Shown in pieces: positions 12,972 through 20,093 of a stretch of 22,259 bases of DNA. This DNA is from DATHYU01 sp033722675. Lineage in GTDB: Bacteria > Actinomycetota > Acidimicrobiia > Spongiisociales > UBA11373. The stretch is from contig JAWVYO010000036.1 of the NCBI GenBank assembly GCA_033722675.1, positions 1 to 22,259 on the forward strand, read 5' to 3'. Under the pieces are notes generated by a model that saw only the letters and a program-made list of their open reading frames with translations, did no database searches and was not told the origin of the DNA. A program made the translations under genes and the position numbers. Position 1 is the stretch's first letter, and each line of letters begins with the position of its first letter.

Positions 12972-14699
12972 ATGCCCCGAATGACGCCGAGTGAGGCGAT
13001 GGTCGAGACGCTCCGGACGGAGGGGGTGACGGACGTTCCCGGGATCGTCGGCTCCGCCTTCATGGACGCGCTCGATCTCTTCCCCGCCGCGGGGATCCGA
13101 TTCGTCCCGGTCCGCCACGAGCAGTCGGCCGCCCACATGGCCGATGGATACGCCCGGGTGAGCGGCCGCGTCGGCATGGCGATCGGTCAGAACGGACCGG
13201 GCATCACGAACATGGTGACGGCCGTCGCGGCGGCGTACCACGCCCACTCTCCGGTGATCGTCGTCACCCCCTCGGCGACCAGCGGCTCCGTGGGTCTCGA
13301 CGGGTTCCAGGAGGTGGAGCAGCTCTCCATCTTCCGGACGATCACGAAGTTCCAGGTCCAGGTGCCTCGCCCCGACCGCATGGCGGAGACCTTTCGAACC
13401 GCCTTCCGCCAGGCGCGTGCCCACCTCGGACCGGTCCAGGTCGACGTCCCCCGCGACTACTTCTACGGCGAGTCGAACGAGGAGATCCTCGAACCGCATC
13501 GCTACCGGGCCGACGCCCGGGGTGCCGGTGATCCGGAGGCGCTCGAGCGGGCTGCCGCATCGCTCGCCGCCGCCGAACGTCCGGTGATCGTGGCGGGCTA
13601 CGGCGTCGTGGTCGCCGACGCCCACGACGTGACGGCGCGCCTCGCCGAGGCGCTCGGGGCGCCGGTCGCCACCACCTACCTCCACAACGACGCCTTCCCC
13701 GCCTCGCACCGCCTCGCCGTCGGACCCCTCGGCTACATGGGATCGAAGGCCGCGATGCAGTTGCTGTCGGAGGCGGACGTGGTCCTGATGCTGGGTTCCC
13801 GGATCAACGTGTTCGGCACGGTTCCCCAGTACGGGCTCGACTTCTATCCCGAGGACGCCCGCGTGATCCAGGTCGACATCGACCCGGACCAGATCGGACG
13901 GGCGAAGCCGGTGGAGGTCGGGATCGTCGGCGACGCCGCCCGGGCTGCCGCCGCCATCCTGGATCATCTGGACGGGCACGAGGCGTCCGACCGCACGGAG
14001 CGGATCGAGCGGGTGGCGGCCGCCCGGGAGCGGTGGCAGCGGGAACTCGCCGACATGTCCTCCTCGGACGCCGAGCCCATCAGTCCGCGGCGCGCACTGC
14101 GCGACCTGTCGGGTGCCCTGCCCGACGGAACCGTGGTGACGACCGATATCGGCAACATCTGCTCCATGGCGAACGGGTACCTCGAGTTCGACGAGCCGCG
14201 GCGATTCCTGGCGGCGATGGGCTTCGGGAACTGTGGGTTCGCGTACCCCGGGGCGCTGGGCGCCAAGCTGGCGCGCCCCGACCTCCCCACCGTGGCGATC
14301 GTGGGCGACGGCGCATGGGGCATGAGCCTCCACGAGACGATGACCGCCGTCGAGGAGGACCTGCCCGTCGTGGCGGTCGTGTTCAACAACCAGCAGTGGG
14401 GCGCGGAGAAGCGGAACCAGATCGACTTCTACGACGACCGGTTCGTCGGCACGGACATCGGACGGGAGGTGGGGGGCTTCGACTTCGCCGCCATCGCCCG
14501 GGCCATGGGTGCCCACGGGGTGCGGGTGACCGATCCGGCCGAGGTGGGCGAGGCCGTGCGTTCGGCCCTCGACGGCGAACGGGCTGCCGTCGTGGAGATC
14601 ATGGTGGATCCGACCGAGCTGGCCGAGCCGTTCCGGCGGGACGCCCTCCAGCAGCCCGTCCGCCACCTCGAGCGGTATCAGCACCTGGCCGCCTCGTGA
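12972..14699 (+). CDS. xsc: Sulfoacetaldehyde acetyltransferase
   Basis: This 575-residue ThDP-dependent enzyme catalyses sulfoacetaldehyde + phosphate to acetyl phosphate + sulfite in the cytoplasm. It follows the proteobacterial Xsc pattern closely along its length: GSAFMDALDLFPAAGIRF, HEQSAAHMADGYARVSGR, GQNGPGITNMVTAVAAAY, GFQEVEQLSIF, HNDAFPASHRLAVGPLGY, GSKAAM, TTDIGNICSMANGYL, QQWGAEKRNQIDFYDDRFVG and EPFRRDAL. Glu50 is the cofactor-activating Glu, and the ThDP/Mg motif runs from Gly445-Asp-Gly to Asn472-Asn473. The order is PYR, central TH3 and PP domains as in acetolactate synthase relatives, but the listed motifs are Xsc-specific. Xsc is usually 575-605 residues. The start is set by the AGGAGG site. 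Its stop overlaps the sauS-like start (GTGA). It heads a seven-gene operon; the matching Pta is encoded at 5140-6186. Confidence 0.92.
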   Translation: MPRMTPSEAMVETLRTEGVTDVPGIVGSAFMDALDLFPAAGIRFVPVRHEQSAAHMADGYARVSGRVGMAIGQNGPGITNMVTAVAAAYHAHSPVIVVTPSATSGSVGLDGFQEVEQLSIFRTITKFQVQVPRPDRMAETFRTAFRQARAHLGPVQVDVPRDYFYGESNEEILEPHRYRADARGAGDPEALERAAASLAAAERPVIVAGYGVVVADAHDVTARLAEALGAPVATTYLHNDAFPASHRLAVGPLGYMGSKAAMQLLSEADVVLMLGSRINVFGTVPQYGLDFYPEDARVIQVDIDPDQIGRAKPVEVGIVGDAARAAAAILDHLDGHEASDRTERIERVAAARERWQRELADMSSSDAEPISPRRALRDLSGALPDGTVVTTDIGNICSMANGYLEFDEPRRFLAAMGFGNCGFAYPGALGAKLARPDLPTVAIVGDGAWGMSLHETMTAVEEDLPVVAVVFNNQQWGAEKRNQIDFYDDRFVGTDIGREVGGFDFAAIARAMGAHGVRVTDPAEVGEAVRSALDGERAAVVEIMVDPTELAEPFRRDALQQPVRHLERYQHLAAS

Positions 14700-16105
14700 G
14701 CGTCCAGGTCTCCGATGCCGATCGCGCCGAGGTCGCGGGATTCGTCGAGCGTGCCCGGTCGGCTCAGCGGGAGTACGGCGGGTGGGGGCAGGCCGACGTC
14801 GACGACGTCGTCGCCGGCGTCGCCTGGGCCGGATACCGCGAGGATCGCGCCGAGGAACTCGGCAGGGTCGCCGCCCTCGACAGCGGGATGGGCGTGGCCG
14901 AGGACAAACGCGAAAAGATCCGCCGCAAGACCCTCGGCACCCTCGCCGACCTCACCGGCGCCGTGTCGGTGGGGGTGGTGTCGGACGATCCCGTCACCGG
15001 GATCACCGAGATCGCCAAACCCGTCGGTGTCGTGGCCGCCCTGATCCCTTCGACGAACCCCGAGGCGACCCCGATCAACAAGGCGATGATGGCGCTCAAG
15101 GGGCGCAACGCGGTCGTCTTCTCCCCGTCGCCGAAGGCGGCGCGGACCTGCGGCAAGGCGGTGGACTACATGCGCGACGAACTCGCCAAGGTCGGTGCTC
15201 CCCTCGATCTCGTCCAGGTGATGTCCGAGCCGACGAAGGCGCTGTCCTACGAGTTGATGGCGCAGTGTGATCTCTCGGTGGTGACCGGGTCCCAGCGCAA
15301 CGTGCGGGCCGCCTACCGCAGCGGCAAGCCGGCGATCGGCGTCGGGCTGGGCAACGCCACCGTCGTCGTGGACGCCACGGCCGACATCGCCGACGCCGCC
15401 GCGAAGATCCGATTCTCCAAGACCTTCGACAACGCCACGTCCTGCTCGTCGGAGAACGCCCTCGTCGTGCACGAGGACGTGTACGCCGACATGGTCGAAG
15501 CACTCGAGTCGGAGGGCGGCTACGTCTGCTCGGCGGCCGAGCGCGACCGGCTCGAGGCGGTCATGTGGGTGGACGGTGCGCTCAACCCCGAGATCATCGC
15601 CCAGCCGGCGGCCCGGATCGCCGAGCTGGCAGGCCTCGGCCCCGACGCGGCCGACGCCGCGTTCTTCATGGTCGAGGGGACCGGGACCGGACCCGACCAC
15701 CCGTTCTCCGGGGAGAAGCTCTCGGTCGTGCTGACCCTCTACCGCTACGGGGAGTTCTCCGACGCGATCGCCCTCGTGCAGGACATCCTGGCCTATCAGG
15801 GCATCGGGCACTCCTGTGGCATCCACACGACCGACGAGGCGAAGGCGCGCCGGCTCGCCCTCGAGGTGGACGTGGCCCGCGTCCTCGTCAATCAGGCCCA
15901 CGCCGTGGGCAACGGCGGCGCGTTCGACAACGGCCTCAACACGACGCTCACGATGGGGTGCGGGACCTGGGCCGGGAACGCGATCTCGGAGAACCTCTCC
16001 TACCGGCACTTCCTCAACACGACGCGGCTCGTGCGGCCGATCGGCGGTGACGCCCCCGCCGAGGAGTCGGTCTTCGGCGGATACTGGGAACGGTACGGAC
16101 GCTGA
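14696..16105 (+). CDS. sauS: Acylating sulfoacetaldehyde dehydrogenase-like (SauS-type aldehyde dehydrogenase)
   Basis: This 469-residue CoA-acylating aldehyde dehydrogenase belongs to the EutE/AdhE-N/SauS branch. Landmarks are GITEIAKPVGVVAALIPSTN, PEATPINKAMMALKGRNAVV, VTGSQRNVRAAYRSGKPAIG, the catalytic FDNATSCSSENALVV with Cys250, and TTLTMGCGTWAGNAISENL near the end. SauS of Cupriavidus converts sulfoacetyl-CoA and NAD(P)H to sulfoacetaldehyde and CoA. Immediate overlap with xsc (GTG 14696 inside the xsc stop) makes sulfoacetyl-CoA the most likely substrate, since Xsc takes the aldehyde formed. The direction could also be reversed, forming sulfoacetyl-CoA. A general acetaldehyde or propanal dehydrogenase is the alternative. 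The next gene follows after 14 bp with its own AGGGAG site. Confidence 0.82.
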   Translation: MSVQVSDADRAEVAGFVERARSAQREYGGWGQADVDDVVAGVAWAGYREDRAEELGRVAALDSGMGVAEDKREKIRRKTLGTLADLTGAVSVGVVSDDPVTGITEIAKPVGVVAALIPSTNPEATPINKAMMALKGRNAVVFSPSPKAARTCGKAVDYMRDELAKVGAPLDLVQVMSEPTKALSYELMAQCDLSVVTGSQRNVRAAYRSGKPAIGVGLGNATVVVDATADIADAAAKIRFSKTFDNATSCSSENALVVHEDVYADMVEALESEGGYVCSAAERDRLEAVMWVDGALNPEIIAQPAARIAELAGLGPDAADAAFFMVEGTGTGPDHPFSGEKLSVVLTLYRYGEFSDAIALVQDILAYQGIGHSCGIHTTDEAKARRLALEVDVARVLVNQAHAVGNGGAFDNGLNTTLTMGCGTWAGNAISENLSYRHFLNTTRLVRPIGGDAPAEESVFGGYWERYGR

Positions 16106-16119
16106 CCAGGGAGATCACG

Positions 16120-16977
16120 GTGACGGAGCGAGTGGGAATCGTCGGGGCGGGCTTGATGGGCGCCGGGATCGGGCAGGTGTTCGCGGCGGGGGGGTACACG
16201 GTCGTGCTCCACGACGTCGATCCGGAGGTGGTGGAGTCGGCGACGGCCCGTATCGGACGCGACCTCGACAAGGGCGTCGAACTCGGCAAGGTCGACCGTG
16301 ACGAGGCCGATGCCATCCTCGAGCGCCTCGTCGCGGCCCGCGAGATCCGCGACCTGTCGGGCTGCGAGCTCGTGGTGGAGGCGGTGGCCGAACGGCTCGA
16401 CGTGAAGCAGCAGGTGTTCGAGGCGCTCGACGAGGTCTGTCCCGCCCCGGCCCTCCTCCTGAGCAACACGTCGACGCTGTCGGTGACGGAGATCGCATCG
16501 GTCCTCGAGGACCCGCGACGCGCCGCCGGGCTCCACTTCTTCAACCCGCCTCCCCGGATGCGGCTGGTGGAGATCGTGCCCGGATACGACACGTCGGAGG
16601 AGACGGTGGAGCGGCTGTACGAGGTGGCCGAGCGGATCGACAAGACGCCGGTCCTCGTGAACGAGTCACCGGGCGGCATCGTCAGCAGGCTGCAACTCCT
16701 CGTCCGCAACGAGGCGATTCGGCTGCTCACCGAGGGCGTCGCCAGCGCCGAGGACATCGACACCGCGATGAAGCTCGGGTCGGGCTGGCCGCTGGGCCCG
16801 CTCGAGTTGACCGATCTCGTGGGGCTCGACATCCACGTGAACAACTCCGACAGCCTCGCCGAGGAGATGGGCGACGACCGGTACCGCCCACCCCCGTTGG
16901 TCCGGAAGATGGTTCGGGCCGGGCACCTGGGACGGAAGACGGGACAGGGCTTCCGCGACCACGGTGAGGGGACATGA
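16120..16977 (+). CDS. 3-hydroxyacyl-CoA dehydrogenase (single-function, FadB2/PaaH type)
   Basis: This 285-residue NAD-dependent enzyme oxidises an L-3-hydroxyacyl-CoA to the 3-ketoacyl-CoA. The Rossmann motif GIVGAGLMGAGIGQ is at the N-terminus; the catalytic pair is His139 and Glu151 in HFFNPPPRMRLVEIV, spaced 12 residues as in the family. The C-terminal helical domain has the usual GLDIHVNNSDSLAEEMGD segment and ends with a KTGQGF motif. The length matches 3-hydroxybutyryl-CoA dehydrogenases and points to a short-chain substrate. GTG 16120 follows AGGGAG at 16108-16113. It overlaps the hydratase gene by ATGA. Its position between sauS and the hydratase suggests that the substrate is a 3-hydroxyacyl-CoA of the same pathway, possibly 3-hydroxy-4-sulfobutyryl-CoA (inference). 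Confidence 0.92.
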   Translation: MTERVGIVGAGLMGAGIGQVFAAGGYTVVLHDVDPEVVESATARIGRDLDKGVELGKVDRDEADAILERLVAAREIRDLSGCELVVEAVAERLDVKQQVFEALDEVCPAPALLLSNTSTLSVTEIASVLEDPRRAAGLHFFNPPPRMRLVEIVPGYDTSEETVERLYEVAERIDKTPVLVNESPGGIVSRLQLLVRNEAIRLLTEGVASAEDIDTAMKLGSGWPLGPLELTDLVGLDIHVNNSDSLAEEMGDDRYRPPPLVRKMVRAGHLGRKTGQGFRDHGEGT

Positions 16978-17756
16978 GCGACGTCGTCGACTATCGCCTC
17001 GAGGCCGACGCCCGTGCCGCCGTGATCACCATGAACCGGCCCGACGTCCGCAATGCTCTCGACACCGAGATGAGCGATGCCCTGCTCGAGGCGGTCCGGC
17101 GGGCCGAGGCCGACGACCGCGCGCGAACCGTCGTCCTCACGGGGGCCGGCGATCGCGCCTTCTGTGCGGGCGCCGACCTGGACGAGCTCCTGCGCCGCTC
17201 GCCCCTCACCGAGACCGAGGGGGCCTCGGTGCGGCGCCGCCGCCTCTCCGCGCTCCTCGAGGGAATGGCGAAGCCCACGATCGCGGCCATGAACGGGCAT
17301 GCCATCGGTGGGGGACTGGAGCTGGCGATCGCATGCACGTTCCGTCTGGCGGTGCCGAAGGCCAAGCTCGGTTTCGGTGAGATCAACCTCGGCATCATCC
17401 CGGGCAACGGAGGGACGCAGCGCACGGTGCGGCTGATCGGGCTCGGGAAGACCCTCGAGCTGGTCCTGACCGGCATCCCCGTCGACGCCGTGGAGGCGCA
17501 CCGCATCGGCTTGATCCAGCGTCTCGTCGAGCCCGACGAGCTGATGCCGGAGGCGCTGGCGCTAGCCGGCCACCTGGGCGCCAAGTCGCGGCGAGCCCTG
17601 GCGGCGGCCAAGGAGGCGGTCCTGCTGGCGGGGGACGTCCCGCTCGCGGCCGGCCTGGCGTACGAGAACAAGTGGTTCGCCATCGTGAACGGCGCCCCCG
17701 ACAAGGCAGAAGGCATCGCCGCCTTCCGAGAGAAACGAGAACCCGAATTCGAGTGA
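16974..17756 (+). CDS. Enoyl-CoA hydratase
   Basis: This 260-residue crotonase-fold protein has oxyanion-hole segments AFCAGADL and NGHAIGGGLELAIAC, and both hydratase acids are present: Glu116 (in GGLELA) and Glu136 (in GFGEINLGIIPGNGGTQ), 20 residues apart as in rat mitochondrial hydratase. It should therefore hydrate trans-2-enoyl-CoA and not act only as an isomerase or hydrolase. The C-terminal FREKREPEF ending is typical. ATG 16974 overlaps the stop of the dehydrogenase gene, giving coupled translation of the two consecutive beta-oxidation steps. A 7-bp gap with GAGGA separates it from the thiolase. The substrate chain is unknown; from context it may carry a terminal sulfonate. Confidence 0.92.
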   Translation: MSDVVDYRLEADARAAVITMNRPDVRNALDTEMSDALLEAVRRAEADDRARTVVLTGAGDRAFCAGADLDELLRRSPLTETEGASVRRRRLSALLEGMAKPTIAAMNGHAIGGGLELAIACTFRLAVPKAKLGFGEINLGIIPGNGGTQRTVRLIGLGKTLELVLTGIPVDAVEAHRIGLIQRLVEPDELMPEALALAGHLGAKSRRALAAAKEAVLLAGDVPLAAGLAYENKWFAIVNGAPDKAEGIAAFREKREPEFE

Positions 17757-17763
17757 GGACCCC

Positions 17764-18948
17764 ATGACCGACCACGAGACCGTCATCGTCTCGACCGCAC
17801 GCACGCCGATCGGGAACTTCGGCGGCGCCCTGAACACGACCGACGCCATCGGGATCGGCGCAGCGGCGCTGCGCGGTGCCCTCGATCGCTCCGGCATCCC
17901 GCCGGAGGAGGTCTCCGAGACGATCGTCGGCCATGCGCGACAAGCCGCCAACGGCCCGAATCCGGGCCGTCTCATGGCCGTGGGGGCCGGGATCCCCGAC
18001 CACGTCCCCGCCCTGACGACCCAGCAGGCCTGCCTCTCGTCCCTGACGGCGGCCATCCTCGGCGACCGGTCCATCCGCACCGGGGAGTCGGAGGTCGTCG
18101 TCGCCGCCGGTTCCGAGCACATGAGCAGCATCCCGTACTACCTGATGGACATGCGCTGGGGCACGAAGGCGGGCGATCGGGTCGCCGTCGACGGCCTGTC
18201 GAAGGACGGCTTCATGGATCCGCTCACCGGCAAGAAGATGGGGGAGCTCGCCGAGGCATGGTCGGAGCGGTTCGGCATCGACCGCGAGGCGCAGGACCGC
18301 TTCGCCCTCCGGAGCCAACAGGGGGCCGCCCACGGCGTGGAGACCGGGTTCGCGAAGCAGACGATCGTCCCCGTCGACGTTCCGGCGCGCTCGGGCACCG
18401 TGACGGTCGACACCGACGAGCATCCCCGCCCCGATTCGACGATGGAGGGGCTGGGGCGCCTGCGGCCGGCCTTCTCCTCCGACGGCACCGTGACGGCCGG
18501 CAACGCGTCGGGGGTCACCGACGGCGCAGCCGCCGTCGTGCTGGCATCCGCATCGGCGGCCGAACGCCACGGAGCCGAACCGCTGGCGCGGATCGTCTCG
18601 TCGGCGATCGCCGCGGTCGAGCCGAAGGACTACGGCCTCGCCGTCGTGCCCGCTTCGAACCGGGCGCTGGATCGGGCCGGGATCGGGTACGACGACCTCG
18701 ATCACATCGAGATCAACGAGGCCTTCGCGATCATGGTCCTCTCCGCCTGCCGGCAGATGGGCATCGACCCCGAGCGCGTCAATCCCTACGGCGGAGCGAT
18801 CGCCCTGGGGCACCCCGTCGGCGCGTCGGGAGCCCGGGTCCTGCAGTACGCCGCGGAGGGGCTCGCCCGTGACGGCGGACGCTATGCGCTCGCCACCATC
18901 TGCGGCAACGGCGGCCAGGGCGCCGCCATCGTGCTGGAGCGGGTGTGA
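17764..18948 (+). CDS. Acetyl-CoA acyltransferase (thiolase)
   Basis: This 394-residue thiolase of the degradative/biosynthetic type has the start VSTARTPIGNFGGAL, the nucleophile Cys90 in TTQQACLSSLTAAILG, an INEAFA motif, His350 in GHPVGASGAR and Cys380 in CGNGGQGAA. All three catalytic residues are present, so it should be active. It cleaves 3-ketoacyl-CoA with CoA to acetyl-CoA and a shortened acyl-CoA. The residues before the nucleophile (TQQAC) differ from the common NRVCGSGL pattern, which may reflect an unusual acyl group. ATG 17764 follows GAGGA by 4 nt. The stop overlaps the GTG of the acyl-CoA dehydrogenase. In the proposed pathway it would release sulfoacetyl-CoA for the SauS-like enzyme. 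Confidence 0.93.
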   Translation: MTDHETVIVSTARTPIGNFGGALNTTDAIGIGAAALRGALDRSGIPPEEVSETIVGHARQAANGPNPGRLMAVGAGIPDHVPALTTQQACLSSLTAAILGDRSIRTGESEVVVAAGSEHMSSIPYYLMDMRWGTKAGDRVAVDGLSKDGFMDPLTGKKMGELAEAWSERFGIDREAQDRFALRSQQGAAHGVETGFAKQTIVPVDVPARSGTVTVDTDEHPRPDSTMEGLGRLRPAFSSDGTVTAGNASGVTDGAAAVVLASASAAERHGAEPLARIVSSAIAAVEPKDYGLAVVPASNRALDRAGIGYDDLDHIEINEAFAIMVLSACRQMGIDPERVNPYGGAIALGHPVGASGARVLQYAAEGLARDGGRYALATICGNGGQGAAIVLERV

Positions 18949-20093
18949 GCCTGTTCGAACTCACCGACGTCCAGCGTGACATCCGGGATCTCGTCCGGCG
19001 CTTCGTCGACGACGAGGTGGCCCCCCGTGTCGTGGAGTACACGCGTGCCCATGCGCTCCCACAGGACCTCGTCGATCAGGCGGCCGAGCTCGGGATCGTC
19101 GGTGGGGTCGTCCCCGAGGAGTACGGAGGCGCAGGGCTCGATCACGTCACCTGGGCCATCTGCGTGGAGGAGATCGCCCGGTACTGCACCGCCCTGGCCG
19201 CCGTGGTCGGGTACCCGTCGTCGCTGGCCGGCCAGGGCCTGCTGCGGTGGGGGACCGAGGAGCAGAAACAGCGCTTCCTCCGACCCCTGGCCTCGGGCGA
19301 GTGCCTCGCGGCGGTCGGCATCACCGAACCGGACGCCGGGAGCGACGCGGCCGCGATGTCCACGACCGCCACCGCCGACGGCGACGAGTTCGTGCTCAAC
19401 GGTCAGAAGACCTGGATCTCGAACGCCACCGTGGGGCGGTGGATCCTCGTCTTCGCCACGATCGACCGGACTGCGGGGCGTGACGGCATCACGGCGTTCC
19501 TCGTCGACGCCGGGACGCCGGGGCTCGAGACCCGTCCGATCGAACACAAGCTCTCTGCCTGGGCGTCGGACACGGGCGACGTCTTCCTCGACGACGTGCG
19601 CGTCCCCGCCGATCGGGTCCTGGGGACGGTCGGCGGCGGGTGGGAGATCCTCCTCGCGTCGGTGGGCGCCGGGCGGATCCACGTCGCGGCTCGATCGGTC
19701 GGGATGGCGCAGGGCTGTCTCGAACTCGCCACCGCGTACGCCAGCGAGCGCGTGGCCTTCGGGCGGTCGATCGGAAGGTTCCAGCACGTCCAGGGGATGC
19801 TCGCCGAGATGGCCCTCGCGACGGAGTCGGCGCGCCTGCTCGTCTGGCGTGCCGCCGAGGAGCTCGATCGGGATCCCGACGCCGGGCCCTACTGGCCCTC
19901 GCTCGCGAAGTGGCACGCGAGCCGGGCGGCCGTGCAGGCGGCCCACGACGCCGTCCAGATCCACGGTGCGTACGGGTTGAGCGACGAGTACCACGTCGCC
20001 CGCCACTATCGCGACGCCAAGATGCAGGAGATCGTCGACGGCACCAGCGAGATCCAGCAGAACATCGTCGCCCGGCACCTCCTGACGACATGA
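18945..20093 (+). CDS. Acyl-CoA dehydrogenase, Asp at the usual catalytic Glu position
   Basis: This 382-residue FAD enzyme has the acyl-CoA dehydrogenase fold: signature CLAAVGITEPDAGSDAAAM, the flavin segment NGQKTWISNATVGRW, SERVAFGRSIGRFQHVQGML and the C-terminal QIHGAYGLSDEYHVARHYRD. It introduces the alpha,beta double bond of an acyl-CoA, passing electrons to an ETF not encoded here. In many members the base is Glu in IYEGTSEIQ; here the segment reads IVDGTSEIQ with Asp365. A shortened acid at this site occurs in some homologs and may change chain preference or rate, or the base may lie elsewhere. GTG 18945 overlaps the thiolase stop, and its own stop overlaps the acyl-CoA synthetase start. 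The chain-length class cannot be decided by eye. Confidence 0.9.
   Translation: MSLFELTDVQRDIRDLVRRFVDDEVAPRVVEYTRAHALPQDLVDQAAELGIVGGVVPEEYGGAGLDHVTWAICVEEIARYCTALAAVVGYPSSLAGQGLLRWGTEEQKQRFLRPLASGECLAAVGITEPDAGSDAAAMSTTATADGDEFVLNGQKTWISNATVGRWILVFATIDRTAGRDGITAFLVDAGTPGLETRPIEHKLSAWASDTGDVFLDDVRVPADRVLGTVGGGWEILLASVGAGRIHVAARSVGMAQGCLELATAYASERVAFGRSIGRFQHVQGMLAEMALATESARLLVWRAAEELDRDPDAGPYWPSLAKWHASRAAVQAAHDAVQIHGAYGLSDEYHVARHYRDAKMQEIVDGTSEIQQNIVARHLLTT

Noticed and set aside
12972..14699. Acetolactate synthase or another ThDP decarboxylase
   Set aside because: The protein matches Xsc-specific segments throughout (HNDAFPASH, GPLGY with GSKAAM, QWGAEKRN, EPFRRDAL), and a sauS-like gene and pta occur nearby.
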